From CALLJL01 sp964627255 (lineage in GTDB: Bacteria; Acidobacteriota; Aminicenantia; Aminicenantales; CALLJL01), in the NCBI GenBank assembly GCA_964627255.1, contig CAZVIN010000135.1, forward strand, positions 1 to 27,609: DNA of 27,609 bases, written 5' to 3'. The translations under genes and the position numbers were made by a program. This document shows, piece by piece, positions 16,760 to 23,889 of the stretch (position 1 is the first letter of the stretch; each line of letters starts with the position of its first letter). Under the pieces are notes generated by a model. It made no database searches and was not told where the DNA came from. It saw nothing but the letters and a program-made list of their open reading frames with translations.

Positions 16760-17947
16760 TTAGGCTAAAGGCCAGGGCTCGTTCTTTTGAACTCGTTCGA
16801 TTAAATTGCGGGGAACGGGAAAATTAATTTCCTGGCGGTGGGAAAGCTCCATCCTTTCCGTCACCATTCGCAGCGAGGCCTCTAATCCCAGTCGATTCAT
16901 CATGGTAAACGGTCCTTCCGGCCAGCTAAAAGCTAATTGACAAAGCCGGTCGCAGACAGGCGGGTCAAGAAGGCCAGCCTGAACAACCTCAGAGGCGGTC
17001 ATAAAAGCAACTGCCTGAAAGCGTTGCCGAGCCAACTCAAGCACTAAGGGATAAGGAGAAGGCGGCGGCGTTACCCCTTCTTTTTTTAAAAAAGTCGCCA
17101 GAGCCTTCCCCCCTTCACGGCCGATTAAGTCTCGTAACGGCGCTGGAAGGGCAAAAAAATTATCATAGGCCGCAACCAAAGCTTCAGAGATAGCCGGACC
17201 CTGCGAAAAAGAAAGGGCGGTAGCCAAGGTTGTTTCTGGGCCGATAAACTGGAGCAGGGAAAGCAAGCCAAAGGAGGTGGAAAAGGCTAAACGGCTGGCC
17301 TCGTCAATCAAATTAGCCGGGTAGCCTTCTTCTACCAATCTCAACGCTTCCAGGACCAGGCCCACAAAAATTATGTTCGCCGCTCCACCTTGGCGATAAA
17401 CTTTAAGCGGAATCACCTGACGGCGAGCCCGCTGCAAAATTTCTAAGGTTGTTTCCTTGGCTTGGGAGGAAGTAGGAGGAAGGGAACTATACTCAACAGT
17501 CCTGTTTTTTTGGGCCGGATAGAAAAAATGCGTCCAGACAATTCTTTCAGGATTAGTCAGACCAGACGTTAAGGCCTCAGCATTAAGAGAAGAAGTGTTA
17601 GTCGCCAAAGCCACCGAAGGGGGAAAAAGTGAGTCGAGTTCAGCCAACAGATTTTTTTTCGCCTCAAAAACTTCGCTGATAGCTTCAATTACCAATTTGA
17701 TTTCGTCGTCCTGGCTCAAATTTTCTCCGCGAACTATCCCCTTCACCCGGCTTTTTATTTGCGCCGCCTCCTCCATATTGAAGACCCCTTTCGCTACGCC
17801 TTCCTTCAAGCTGGTGTCAATTAAACCCAGGCCCCTTTGAAGCGAAGCTTCGCTTCTCCCGACGAGCCCCACAGAAAATCCATATTGAGCCAAGGCCTGG
17901 GCTATTCCCGTTCCCATAGTTCCTGGTCCCACAACCAAAACTTCCAT
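16760..17947 (-). CDS. 3-hydroxyacyl-CoA dehydrogenase family protein
   Basis: A 395-residue NAD-dependent dehydrogenase of the 3-hydroxyacyl/3-hydroxybutyryl-CoA class. The N-terminal Rossmann motif is GPGTMGTGIA (residues 7-16). The catalytic residues fit: Ser120 in NTSSL, His140 in THFFYPA and Glu152, with the His-Glu distance of 12 found in the human enzyme. The C-terminal part holds two helical 3HCDH dimerisation repeats (about 185-280 and 305-385), so it is longer than the 290-residue single-repeat butyryl-CoA type. No thiolase, enoyl-CoA hydratase or acyl-CoA dehydrogenase is nearby, so the pathway is unclear. The ATG has a GGGAGGGAAG SD. It heads the unit with the dGTPase gene. Confidence 0.9.
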   Translation of the reverse strand: MEVLVVGPGTMGTGIAQALAQYGFSVGLVGRSEASLQRGLGLIDTSLKEGVAKGVFNMEEAAQIKSRVKGIVRGENLSQDDEIKLVIEAISEVFEAKKNLLAELDSLFPPSVALATNTSSLNAEALTSGLTNPERIVWTHFFYPAQKNRTVEYSSLPPTSSQAKETTLEILQRARRQVIPLKVYRQGGAANIIFVGLVLEALRLVEEGYPANLIDEASRLAFSTSFGLLSLLQFIGPETTLATALSFSQGPAISEALVAAYDNFFALPAPLRDLIGREGGKALATFLKKEGVTPPPSPYPLVLELARQRFQAVAFMTASEVVQAGLLDPPVCDRLCQLAFSWPEGPFTMMNRLGLEASLRMVTERMELSHRQEINFPVPRNLIERVQKNEPWPLA

Positions 17948-18597
17948 TACTTCCCTCCCTTTATGTTTTTCCGTCTCTTAACTCATTGGCTTAAATCTAA
18001 CTCGTCTTCCTCACCAAAATAATCAATTCTTTTCCATTTTATCATCCTTGACCTGATAAATTAAGCCCGCCCGCTTTTGAAGAAAGCAACGATTTCAGGT
18101 CTCTTCCGCCAAAATTGTGGTAATTCATGAGACTCAGAGTGGCTGTCTTTCCTTTAAAGACAAGGACATATGAAATTCTAGTGCGGCCCTAAATGTATTT
18201 TAAATCAAAAATACGATTCATTCTCAGTATAACTTTTAAAGAAGCTCAGATAAGGCTTTATAAGGCCCGACTTTTCTCTAGATAGAAAATTTCTTAGAGC
18301 CCAAAAACGCCAAATATCTTATTAATAAAAGAGCTCTGAAAGGACCGCCCTTTTTAAGAACGAGCCCAATTTTAAAGGGGATTAAAAAAATACTTCCGGG
18401 CTTCCTCTTTGGTCAAACTGAGGTCTCCGGACAAACGGAGCCTCCGCCAGCGTCTCTACGCGGAGAACCGCAGGCCTGGGCTGGCGGAGCAGGAGCGCCA
18501 AAGACGGCTCTAAGTCGCTTAACCTGATTCTATGGGCTGAGTTGGGGACTTTATTTGAGCTTGAATTTTCCTTAGTTTTAATCTAACTTTTAGAGCC
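17948..18597. other. 650-bp divergent spacer without a gene
   Basis: AT-rich spacer between the divergent 3-hydroxyacyl-CoA dehydrogenase and YggS genes. It contains a small perfect hairpin, TGTCTTT-CCTTT-AAAGACA (18144-18162), with no T-tract, and a GC-rich palindromic island (18425-18489) described separately. No ORF of interest and no clear promoter pair is visible. A weak TTGAGC-17-TTAATC (18555-18583) precedes the YggS start. Confidence 0.55.
18425..18489. repeat. GC-rich palindromic island with alternative hairpins
   Basis: A 10-bp perfect inverted repeat, CTCCGCCAGC (18442-18451) and GCTGGCGGAG (18480-18489). The CTCCG/CGGAG unit recurs at 18425, 18436, 18442, 18461 and 18485, so several mutually exclusive stems are possible. 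GCGG-AGAA-CCGC (18460-18471) forms an inner hairpin. It stands out in an AT-rich spacer about 110 bp upstream of the YggS start. Confidence 0.55.
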
Positions 18598-19257
18598 GTG
18601 GGTGCGGTGCGAGAAAACGTCCTGGCGCTCTTAGCTGAACTTCCCCCGAACGTTGAACTGGAAGCCGCCGCTAAAGGCCAACCACCAGAAAAAATTATCG
18701 AAGCCATCGAAGCTGGGGTGAAGATTGTTGGGGAAAATTACGTTCAAGAAGCCCTCACTGCCCAGGCGGTTATCGGCCGCGGCGTTCGTTGGCATTTCAT
18801 CGGCCATCTCCAGAAAAACAAGGTGAAGAAGGCAGTAGAAATATTTGATATGGTCGAAACGGTTGATTCCTGGGAGTTAGCTCAGGAAATAGAAAAGAGG
18901 GCCGCGGCGCTGTCTAAGGTCATGTCAGTTTTGATCGAGGTTAACTCAGGCCGGGAGCCCCAAAAATTCGGCGTCTGGCCCGAAAATGTCATCGCCTTGG
19001 CGCTGAAGATAGCCCAACTTCCCCATTTAGAACTCCAGGGTTTAATGACTATGGGACCGCTGGCTGGCGCTCCTGAAGAAGCCAGACCTTATTTCCGAGA
19101 AACCAGAAGGCTTTTTGAGGAGCTAAAAAACATAGAGCTTCCTCGCGGAGCCATGCGTTACCTCTCGATGGGGATGACCAACTCCTACCGCATCGCCATT
19201 GAGGAAGGAGCGAATATCGTCAGAATAGGAACTAAAATTTTTGGGCCACGAGACTAA
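18598..19257 (+). CDS. YggS-family PLP homeostasis protein
   Basis: A 219-residue member of the YggS/PROSC/YBL036C family, a single-domain TIM-barrel protein that binds pyridoxal phosphate and buffers it in the cytoplasm. It has no known catalytic activity. Lys26 (EAAAK) is the PLP lysine. Further family blocks are GENYVQEA, WHFIGHLQKNK, LIEVNSGREPQKFG, LQGLMTMGPL, LSMGMTNSYRIAIEEG and the end IVRIGTKIFG. An in-frame stop at 18562 and the absence of an upstream ATG leave GTG at 18598 (or GTG at 18607) as start. Neither has a good SD, so expression may be low or nearly leaderless. The next two genes on the strand include a PLP enzyme at 21099, which may be coincidence. Confidence 0.92.
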   Translation: MGAVRENVLALLAELPPNVELEAAAKGQPPEKIIEAIEAGVKIVGENYVQEALTAQAVIGRGVRWHFIGHLQKNKVKKAVEIFDMVETVDSWELAQEIEKRAAALSKVMSVLIEVNSGREPQKFGVWPENVIALALKIAQLPHLELQGLMTMGPLAGAPEEARPYFRETRRLFEELKNIELPRGAMRYLSMGMTNSYRIAIEEGANIVRIGTKIFGPRD

Positions 19258-19332
19258 AGGCGCAACGCTTTGATATTAGAAAGTTGGGAATTTAGCCAGA
19301 AAATGATTTTTCTAAAAAATTATTCGATTAAA

Positions 19333-19339
19333 AAGGAGG
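19333..19339 (+). promoter_or_regulatory. Shine-Dalgarno for the long (exported) dipeptide epimerase
   Basis: AAGGAGG five bases before the GTG at 19345. It decides the start in favour of GTG rather than the in-frame TTG at 19270, which has no SD. Confidence 0.7.
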
Positions 19340-19344
19340 CCAGA

Positions 19345-20592
19345 GTGAAGTTTTCTCGGAAGGAATTTCTAAAATCATTAGGTTTAAGTGCCGCTGTCTT
19401 GGGTCTAACCTCCAAGTCTTTGTTTTCCACTCTCAAGAGCGACAACTCCCAAGGCGAGCAGGCGGGTAAGCTCGAGACAGCTAAAAAGGAGGCGAGGCGG
19501 ATGAAAATCAAAGCCATCGAAATTTATTACTTCGATATTCCCCTGACCCAGCCTTTTAAAATTGCCATCGGCACTGTTTATGCAGCCAGCGATGTGTTGG
19601 TGAGGATTATTACTGATTCGGGCTTAATCGGGTTGGGAGAAGCCTCTCCCTTTCTGCCCATAACAGGCGAAACCCAGGAGACAAACATTACCGCGGCCCG
19701 GCACATTCGAGAAATGTTGTTAGGCAAAGACCCCTTAGCGATAGAAAGTCACTTGCACGCCCTGCGGCCATTCCTGCATACCAACCCGAGTATTGTTGCT
19801 GCCTATGATATGGCCTTTCATGACTTGATGGGCAAGGTTGCTAATTTGCCGCTTTTCCGCCTTTATGGCGGCGAAAGAACCGAGCTGGAGACTGATATTA
19901 CCTGTGACTTAGATGAGCCACAGGTAATGGCCGCCCGAGCCAAGGATTTTATCGCCAGAGGCTTTCGGACGATAAAAGTAAAGGTCGGACAATCGCCTGA
20001 ACTCGACGAAGCCCGCTTGAAAGCGATTCGGGAGGCAATCGGCGATGGGCCAGCGGTCCGCATCGATGCCAACCAGGGATGGACTGTCCCTCAAGCCATC
20101 GAAGCTCTGCGCCGCCTGGAAAAGTACCGGATTGAATTCTGCGAACAACCGGTGGCGGCCGGTGATATTGACGGATTAAAGGTGGTGCGGCAGGAAAGTC
20201 CGATTCCCATCATGGCCGATGAGTCGCTTTTCCAGCCCGCTGATGCCATCAAGTTAATCAAGGCCGGGGCTTGCGATTATTTTAACATTAAGGTTATGAA
20301 GGCCGGTGGGCTGAGCAATTCCTTACGGATTGCCCATATTGCTGAGGCGGCTAATATTCGCTGCATGTTAGGTTGCATGATTGAAACCAGGTTGGCGCTG
20401 ACAGGAGCCGCTCAGGTTATGGCCGCTAATGAGAATATAGTTTTTGCTGACCTCGATGGCTTCACCTCACATACTGTTGACCCCATCATCGGCGGGATGA
20501 AACTTGACGGCGGCAAGATTACCCTGCCCGAGCTCCCCGGGCTTGGTTGCGATGTGGACCCTGACTTCCTAAAGAAACTGCGCCGGGTTTAA
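19345..20592 (+). CDS. Dipeptide epimerase (L-Ala-D/L-Glu type), twin-arginine-like leader
   Basis: A 415-residue enolase-superfamily protein of the muconate-lactonising subgroup. The leader SRKEFLKSLGLSAAVLG resembles a Tat signal with Lys in place of the second Arg. The capping and barrel domains start near residue 53. Visible active-site residues are Lys211 and Lys213 (KVKVG), metal ligands Asp241 (DANQGW), Glu267 (CEQP) and Asp292 (ADES), the second base Lys316 in NIKVMKAGG, and DLDGF near the end. This set matches L-Ala-D/L-Glu epimerases, which recycle or degrade murein dipeptides, although other dipeptides are possible. A second AAGGAGG-ATG start inside the gene (19501) would make a leaderless 363-residue enzyme of normal family length. 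It lies 87 bp after YggS. Confidence 0.88.
   Translation: MKFSRKEFLKSLGLSAAVLGLTSKSLFSTLKSDNSQGEQAGKLETAKKEARRMKIKAIEIYYFDIPLTQPFKIAIGTVYAASDVLVRIITDSGLIGLGEASPFLPITGETQETNITAARHIREMLLGKDPLAIESHLHALRPFLHTNPSIVAAYDMAFHDLMGKVANLPLFRLYGGERTELETDITCDLDEPQVMAARAKDFIARGFRTIKVKVGQSPELDEARLKAIREAIGDGPAVRIDANQGWTVPQAIEALRRLEKYRIEFCEQPVAAGDIDGLKVVRQESPIPIMADESLFQPADAIKLIKAGACDYFNIKVMKAGGLSNSLRIAHIAEAANIRCMLGCMIETRLALTGAAQVMAANENIVFADLDGFTSHTVDPIIGGMKLDGGKITLPELPGLGCDVDPDFLKKLRRV
19486..19492 (+). promoter_or_regulatory. Internal Shine-Dalgarno for a leaderless epimerase form
   Basis: AAGGAGG eight bases before an in-frame ATG at 19501, inside the epimerase gene and exactly between the Tat-like leader and the enzyme domain. 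Its quality equals that of the upstream site. Confidence 0.6.
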
Positions 20593-21098
20593 AAATTAAA
20601 GTTCATGAATCCCTTCCATCTTGCAGGGGTTAGACTCTGAGACGTTCGGGATGGCCTCGCTCCTACTCAGGTTTTTAACGCCGTTCCCTCTTCGCCCTTC
20701 TTAGCGCCTGCGGAACTCGCCTCCCTGTTTATAGACATAGCCCGGAAGTCCCTTGCCCCCTCTGGCCTCTTTGTTGTCCTGTTCAGGCTCAGACATCCTC
20801 GGCGGCCAGAGGTTCCCTCGAAGGCCGATTCGGGAAGGCTAAACCTTCCATGGTCACTTCTGCCCTCCCGAACTTTGCCCACAACCAGCCCAAAGACCCT
20901 CCGTCTTTTTAACCCAAAACTCCCAACTTATACTAAAGGATACCAAAAGAATGTAAAATCTAGAAAAGGGAAATTTTTCTTTATTTTGAAAATCAGGAAT
21001 CAGGTAGCCGGCCTCTTCCAGTACGGCGGTGGAAAAGAATAGATTTATTATTCTGGTTAATTTAAGCTTACTTCAAGATTTCTTAATCCGGAGGAAAG
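20593..21098. other. 506-bp spacer holding a repeat copy
   Basis: Spacer between the epimerase and the alpha-oxoamine synthase genes, both plus strand. Half of it is the interspersed repeat (20640-20892). The rest is AT-rich and ends in the GGAGG SD of the next gene. A 71-codon minus-strand frame (20667-20882) lies wholly inside the repeat and has no SD, so I do not call it a gene. Confidence 0.6.
20640..20892 (+). repeat. Long copy (B) of the interspersed ~250-bp repeat
   Basis: Aligns end to end with the reverse complement of 27167-27415. The first 62 bp after CGGGA align without a gap. The next 87 versus 88 bp carry the landmarks AACT-GCCTC, TATAG, AGTCC and GCTCAGA-ATCCTC. Then come AGAGGTT, CGATT, and the hairpin GGAAGG-CTAAA-CCTTCC (20833-20849), followed by ATGG and CAGCCCA. 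The copies are diverged, perhaps 60-65 % identical by eye, so they are old. Confidence 0.75.
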
Positions 21099-22316
21099 AT
21101 GGTTAATCGAAGAGAATTCCTCAGACAGTCAACCTGGGGCTTGTTTTTAGCCGGGACAAGCTGGGGTCATCTCTTTCAGGATGACTTTGTTTTCCCCTCG
21201 ATTCCTTCTGACCAATATGGTAATATCTGGGTGATGGAATCGGCGCCGGGGGCTGAAGTCATCATCAACGGCCGTCGCTGTATTTACTTCGGCGGCACGG
21301 GTTATTTTGGCCTTCAAGGAAACGCAGAGCTAATCAAGGCGGGGATTGAAGCCTTTAAGCAGTACGGCCTCCACATCGCCACTTCTCGCACCGGCTTTGG
21401 TAATAACCCAGTTCTTCTAAACGTCGAGAAAAAAATTGCCTCTTTTTTTGGCACTGAAGACGCCGTTTATTTAGCCTCGGGCTATCTCAGTAACTTAATC
21501 TTGGTTCAAGGGCTGGCTGACCGGTATGAGCGAATTTTTATGGATGAAACGGCTCACTTCAGCATTCGCGATGCTGTCTATTCAGTCCGCAAGCCGGTCA
21601 TTACCTTTGCCCATCGAGACCCTGAGGACCTGGAGAAAAAACTTCAGGCTGAATTAAAACCTAAGGAGAGACCCTTAGTCATTTCCGACGGCCTTTTCCC
21701 CACATTTGGCCTGGTCGCACCAGTCGACGAATATGCCAAGATAATCGAACCTTACGCCGGCCTTATCTGCCTTGATGACGCCCACGCGGTAGGTGTTTTA
21801 GGTCCTAATGGCCGGGGAACGTATGATCATTTTGGGTTACAGGGAGAGGGCCTTTATTTCGGTGGCACGCTTTCTAAGGCTTTTGGCGGGTTTGGCGGCT
21901 TTGTTCCTGGCAAAAAGGAATTCTTAGATAGGGTGCGGGTGAGCGTGGGAGTCTATAGCGGTGCCTCGCCCACTCCAACGCCGGTCACGGCCGCTACCCT
22001 CAAGGCCATCGAACTTGTCTCGACCCACCCAGAGTGGCGGGAAAAATTGCGGCAGAACGTGGCTTTTGTTAAAGCCGGGATGCGGCGCTTGGGGTTCGAG
22101 GTCGGCGATTCTCCTGTGCCCATCGTTACTTGGACGATGAAGACGGCCGAGGAAATGAAGAAAATCCAGCGAGAGCTTTTTGAGCGCGGCATTGCTCTGG
22201 CTTATCTTAAGTATATTGGCGCACCGGCGGGCGGCGTGCTTCGCGCCTCTATTTTCTCCACCCACACCAAGGCTCACTTAGAAAAACTTTTGACTGAGCT
22301 GCAGCGTCTCCTCTAA
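21099..22316 (+). CDS. Alpha-oxoamine synthase (KBL/BioF-type PLP enzyme) with Tat-like leader
   Basis: A 405-residue fold-type I PLP enzyme of the alpha-oxoamine synthase group (2-amino-3-ketobutyrate CoA ligase, 8-amino-7-oxononanoate synthase, serine palmitoyltransferase, ALA synthase). The PLP lysine is Lys260 in GGTLSKAFGG, the Asp-His pair is in LDDAHAVGVLG (226-229), and Ser196-Asp197 (ISDG) lies upstream. The first 27 residues, MVNRREFLRQ then a hydrophobic stretch, are an extra segment with a textbook twin-arginine motif (RREFL). The family itself is cytosolic. The ATG has a GGAGG SD, and no shorter start with an SD is evident. Substrates cannot be assigned: a condensation of an acyl-CoA with an amino acid would be odd outside the cytoplasm. 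An anchored or regulatory role, or retention of the leader inside, is possible. Confidence 0.87.
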   Translation: MVNRREFLRQSTWGLFLAGTSWGHLFQDDFVFPSIPSDQYGNIWVMESAPGAEVIINGRRCIYFGGTGYFGLQGNAELIKAGIEAFKQYGLHIATSRTGFGNNPVLLNVEKKIASFFGTEDAVYLASGYLSNLILVQGLADRYERIFMDETAHFSIRDAVYSVRKPVITFAHRDPEDLEKKLQAELKPKERPLVISDGLFPTFGLVAPVDEYAKIIEPYAGLICLDDAHAVGVLGPNGRGTYDHFGLQGEGLYFGGTLSKAFGGFGGFVPGKKEFLDRVRVSVGVYSGASPTPTPVTAATLKAIELVSTHPEWREKLRQNVAFVKAGMRRLGFEVGDSPVPIVTWTMKTAEEMKKIQRELFERGIALAYLKYIGAPAGGVLRASIFSTHTKAHLEKLLTELQRLL

Positions 22317-22434
22317 GCGTCGCCCAAAGTCTTTTCTTATAGGGAGCTATCTAATCTCTTTGAAAATAAAAAAATAGGCATTTCTTTAAGCCTCATAGCC
22401 TCATTTTTCAGACGAGTTTATCCAAAAGGGAAGA

Positions 22435-22475
22435 GAACTGACTTTATGAGAATCTAAGAATCTAAAAGACAGTTC
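22435..22475. other. Hairpin with tandem 8-mers between convergent operons
   Basis: GAACTG-a-CTTT (22435-22445) pairs with AAAG-a-CAGTTC (22465-22475) with one A-A mismatch. The 19-nt loop holds two adjacent copies of AGAATCTA (22449-22464). It sits in the 241-bp gap between the stops of the oxoamine synthase and fmdB genes, where a two-way terminator would be expected, but neither flank has a clear T-tract. Confidence 0.35.
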
Positions 22476-22557
22476 ATCATAAAATAAACTGGGCGCTGAT
22501 TTTCATTTAGAATCAAGGAATAAGATCAAACCAGCAAGGCAAGGTAAACTTTTGGCT

Positions 22558-22947
22558 TCAGAATTCCTCCGACGAGGCGCCGCTCTCTTGGTTGGCTCCT
22601 TCTCCCTCTTCGCCCTTCTCTTTGGCTCTTTCCGCCTCCTCCACCGCCTGGTCGAGCTCGGACTCAAAGTCCTCGCCCAGGTCCTCACCTAACTCGCGGC
22701 CCATCTTTTTCATCCAACGAGCCACGCTTTTAGGGTCATTCTCGTCTAAATCGCTGAATTTAGAGGGGTCGGCTAAGCTCTCTAAACGGCTTTCCTCCGA
22801 CCGAAAAACGGCCACCCGCGAAACCAAACGTTTCAACCGCTGGCTGCCGCAACGAGAACAAACAGGCTCGACCGCCGAACTCACTGAAAGGGTAAGGAAC
22901 GCAGAGACTTTACCGCAGTCCTCGCAACGATATTCGTAGATAGGCAT
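22558..22947 (-). CDS. FmdB-family zinc ribbon protein with acidic tail
   Basis: A 129-residue protein. The N-terminus MPIYEYRCEDCG with Cys8, Cys11, Cys30 and Cys33 is the FmdB/CxxC_CxxC_SSSS zinc ribbon, a small domain sometimes called a putative regulator and of unproven function. Residues 60-129 form a long, highly acidic helix-prone tail, unlike the 70-100-residue proteins that are mostly ribbon. The tail has a loose repeat of MGRELGEDLGEDFESEL followed by Glu/Lys-rich sequence. The ATG has an AAAGGAGGG SD and lies 13 bp after the DUF362 gene, so it is the last gene of that operon. Confidence 0.88.
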   Translation of the reverse strand: MPIYEYRCEDCGKVSAFLTLSVSSAVEPVCSRCGSQRLKRLVSRVAVFRSEESRLESLADPSKFSDLDENDPKSVARWMKKMGRELGEDLGEDFESELDQAVEEAERAKEKGEEGEGANQESGASSEEF

Positions 22948-22960
22948 GCCTTCCCTCCTT

Positions 22961-23854
22961 TCAGATGAGTTCTCCTTCCTGCCAGCCCAGTTTAATTAAC
23001 TTAATCCGTGACGGGTCAGCCACTCCCAAATGATGTCGGGTTTCGGCGTAAATAATATGATGAGCTGGCGGCTGAAGGGGCCGGTCTTCTCCAAAGTGTT
23101 CCCGCCTTTTAGCTTGCAAAATGCGGACTCCTGTGGAATCGACGGCCACCGGGTCTTGACCAACAATAATCCCTCGATAAGGCCAAACATATTGCTCACT
23201 ATAATGATGGGGACCAACGCCATGAAAAAGCGGCGTCAGCATTAAAAGAATATTTAACTTCACTTTGCCTTTGATTAGCGGGTTATTCCAAAGAAGTGCT
23301 AAATCTGCGCAGGTGTCAGGATGATAAACCGAAGGGTTGGGAACAAAAGTAATTAAATTCTTAAGGCAACCGCCCATTCCGGACCAATAATGAGTTCGGG
23401 CCGGTCGAGCATTAATTAAGGCTGTGGCCTGTTTAAAAATAGGATTCCTTAAAACCCCGCGGTCATCAATCCCGATTCGCTCTTCCGGCACACCACAATC
23501 GAGCAGGCGACGCTTGATAGCTTGCTCTACTTCCGGGCCTGTGGGCAAATAAGACCAGACATTGGTTTTAATCCCGACAATGTCCGTAGGCTTTATTATC
23601 AACTTCCAGGCATCAAGCGGCTCCTTAGTCCCGAAAAGCGCCGCCACGGCCTCGTCGAGCATGGCCTGAAAAACCTGGCTATTAACTTTCTTTCTGTCAT
23701 CCACAACCTCAGGATGGCGGATAAGAACAACCTTTGATTCGCTTGGATCTGTTTGGCCTTCTTTTCGCCCCCAAGTTGGCACCCAAGCGCCGGCCAGCGG
23801 ACTCATCATTGTCAGCCGGAGGAAATCACGCCTCGTTAACCCTGCTTGACCCAT
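22961..23854 (-). CDS. DUF362 domain protein with twin-arginine leader
   Basis: A 297-residue protein. The leader LTRRDFLRLTMMSPLAGAW is a good Tat signal (RRDFL). The remainder is a DUF362 domain: KPTDIVGIKTNVW, a glycine-rich GMGGCLKN segment near residue 175 and GQDPVAVDSTGVRIL near residue 245. DUF362 proteins often carry a ferredoxin module, but none of the CxxCxxC clusters is present here. The biochemical role is unknown. Tat export suggests a folded, perhaps cofactor-containing protein in the periplasm. The ATG has an AAGGAGG SD. It lies 35 bp after the DUF6599 gene and 13 bp before fmdB. Confidence 0.85.
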   Translation of the reverse strand: MGQAGLTRRDFLRLTMMSPLAGAWVPTWGRKEGQTDPSESKVVLIRHPEVVDDRKKVNSQVFQAMLDEAVAALFGTKEPLDAWKLIIKPTDIVGIKTNVWSYLPTGPEVEQAIKRRLLDCGVPEERIGIDDRGVLRNPIFKQATALINARPARTHYWSGMGGCLKNLITFVPNPSVYHPDTCADLALLWNNPLIKGKVKLNILLMLTPLFHGVGPHHYSEQYVWPYRGIIVGQDPVAVDSTGVRILQAKRREHFGEDRPLQPPAHHIIYAETRHHLGVADPSRIKLIKLGWQEGELI

Positions 23855-23889
23855 TTCTGCCTCCTTATTTTAAGCTTACTGTTATCATT

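Noticed and set aside
18144..18162. Hairpin TGTCTTT-CCTTT-AAAGACA as a terminator
   Set aside because: No T-tract on either side and no gene ends nearby, because both flanking genes start away from it.
19270..19344. N-terminal extension of the epimerase from TTG 19270
   Set aside because: No SD at that codon, and it would bury the twin-arginine-like motif; GTG 19345 has AAGGAGG at ideal spacing.
20667..20882. 71-codon minus-strand reading frame
   Set aside because: Lies entirely inside repeat copy B, and the aligned frame in copy C is a different one; no ribosome binding site.
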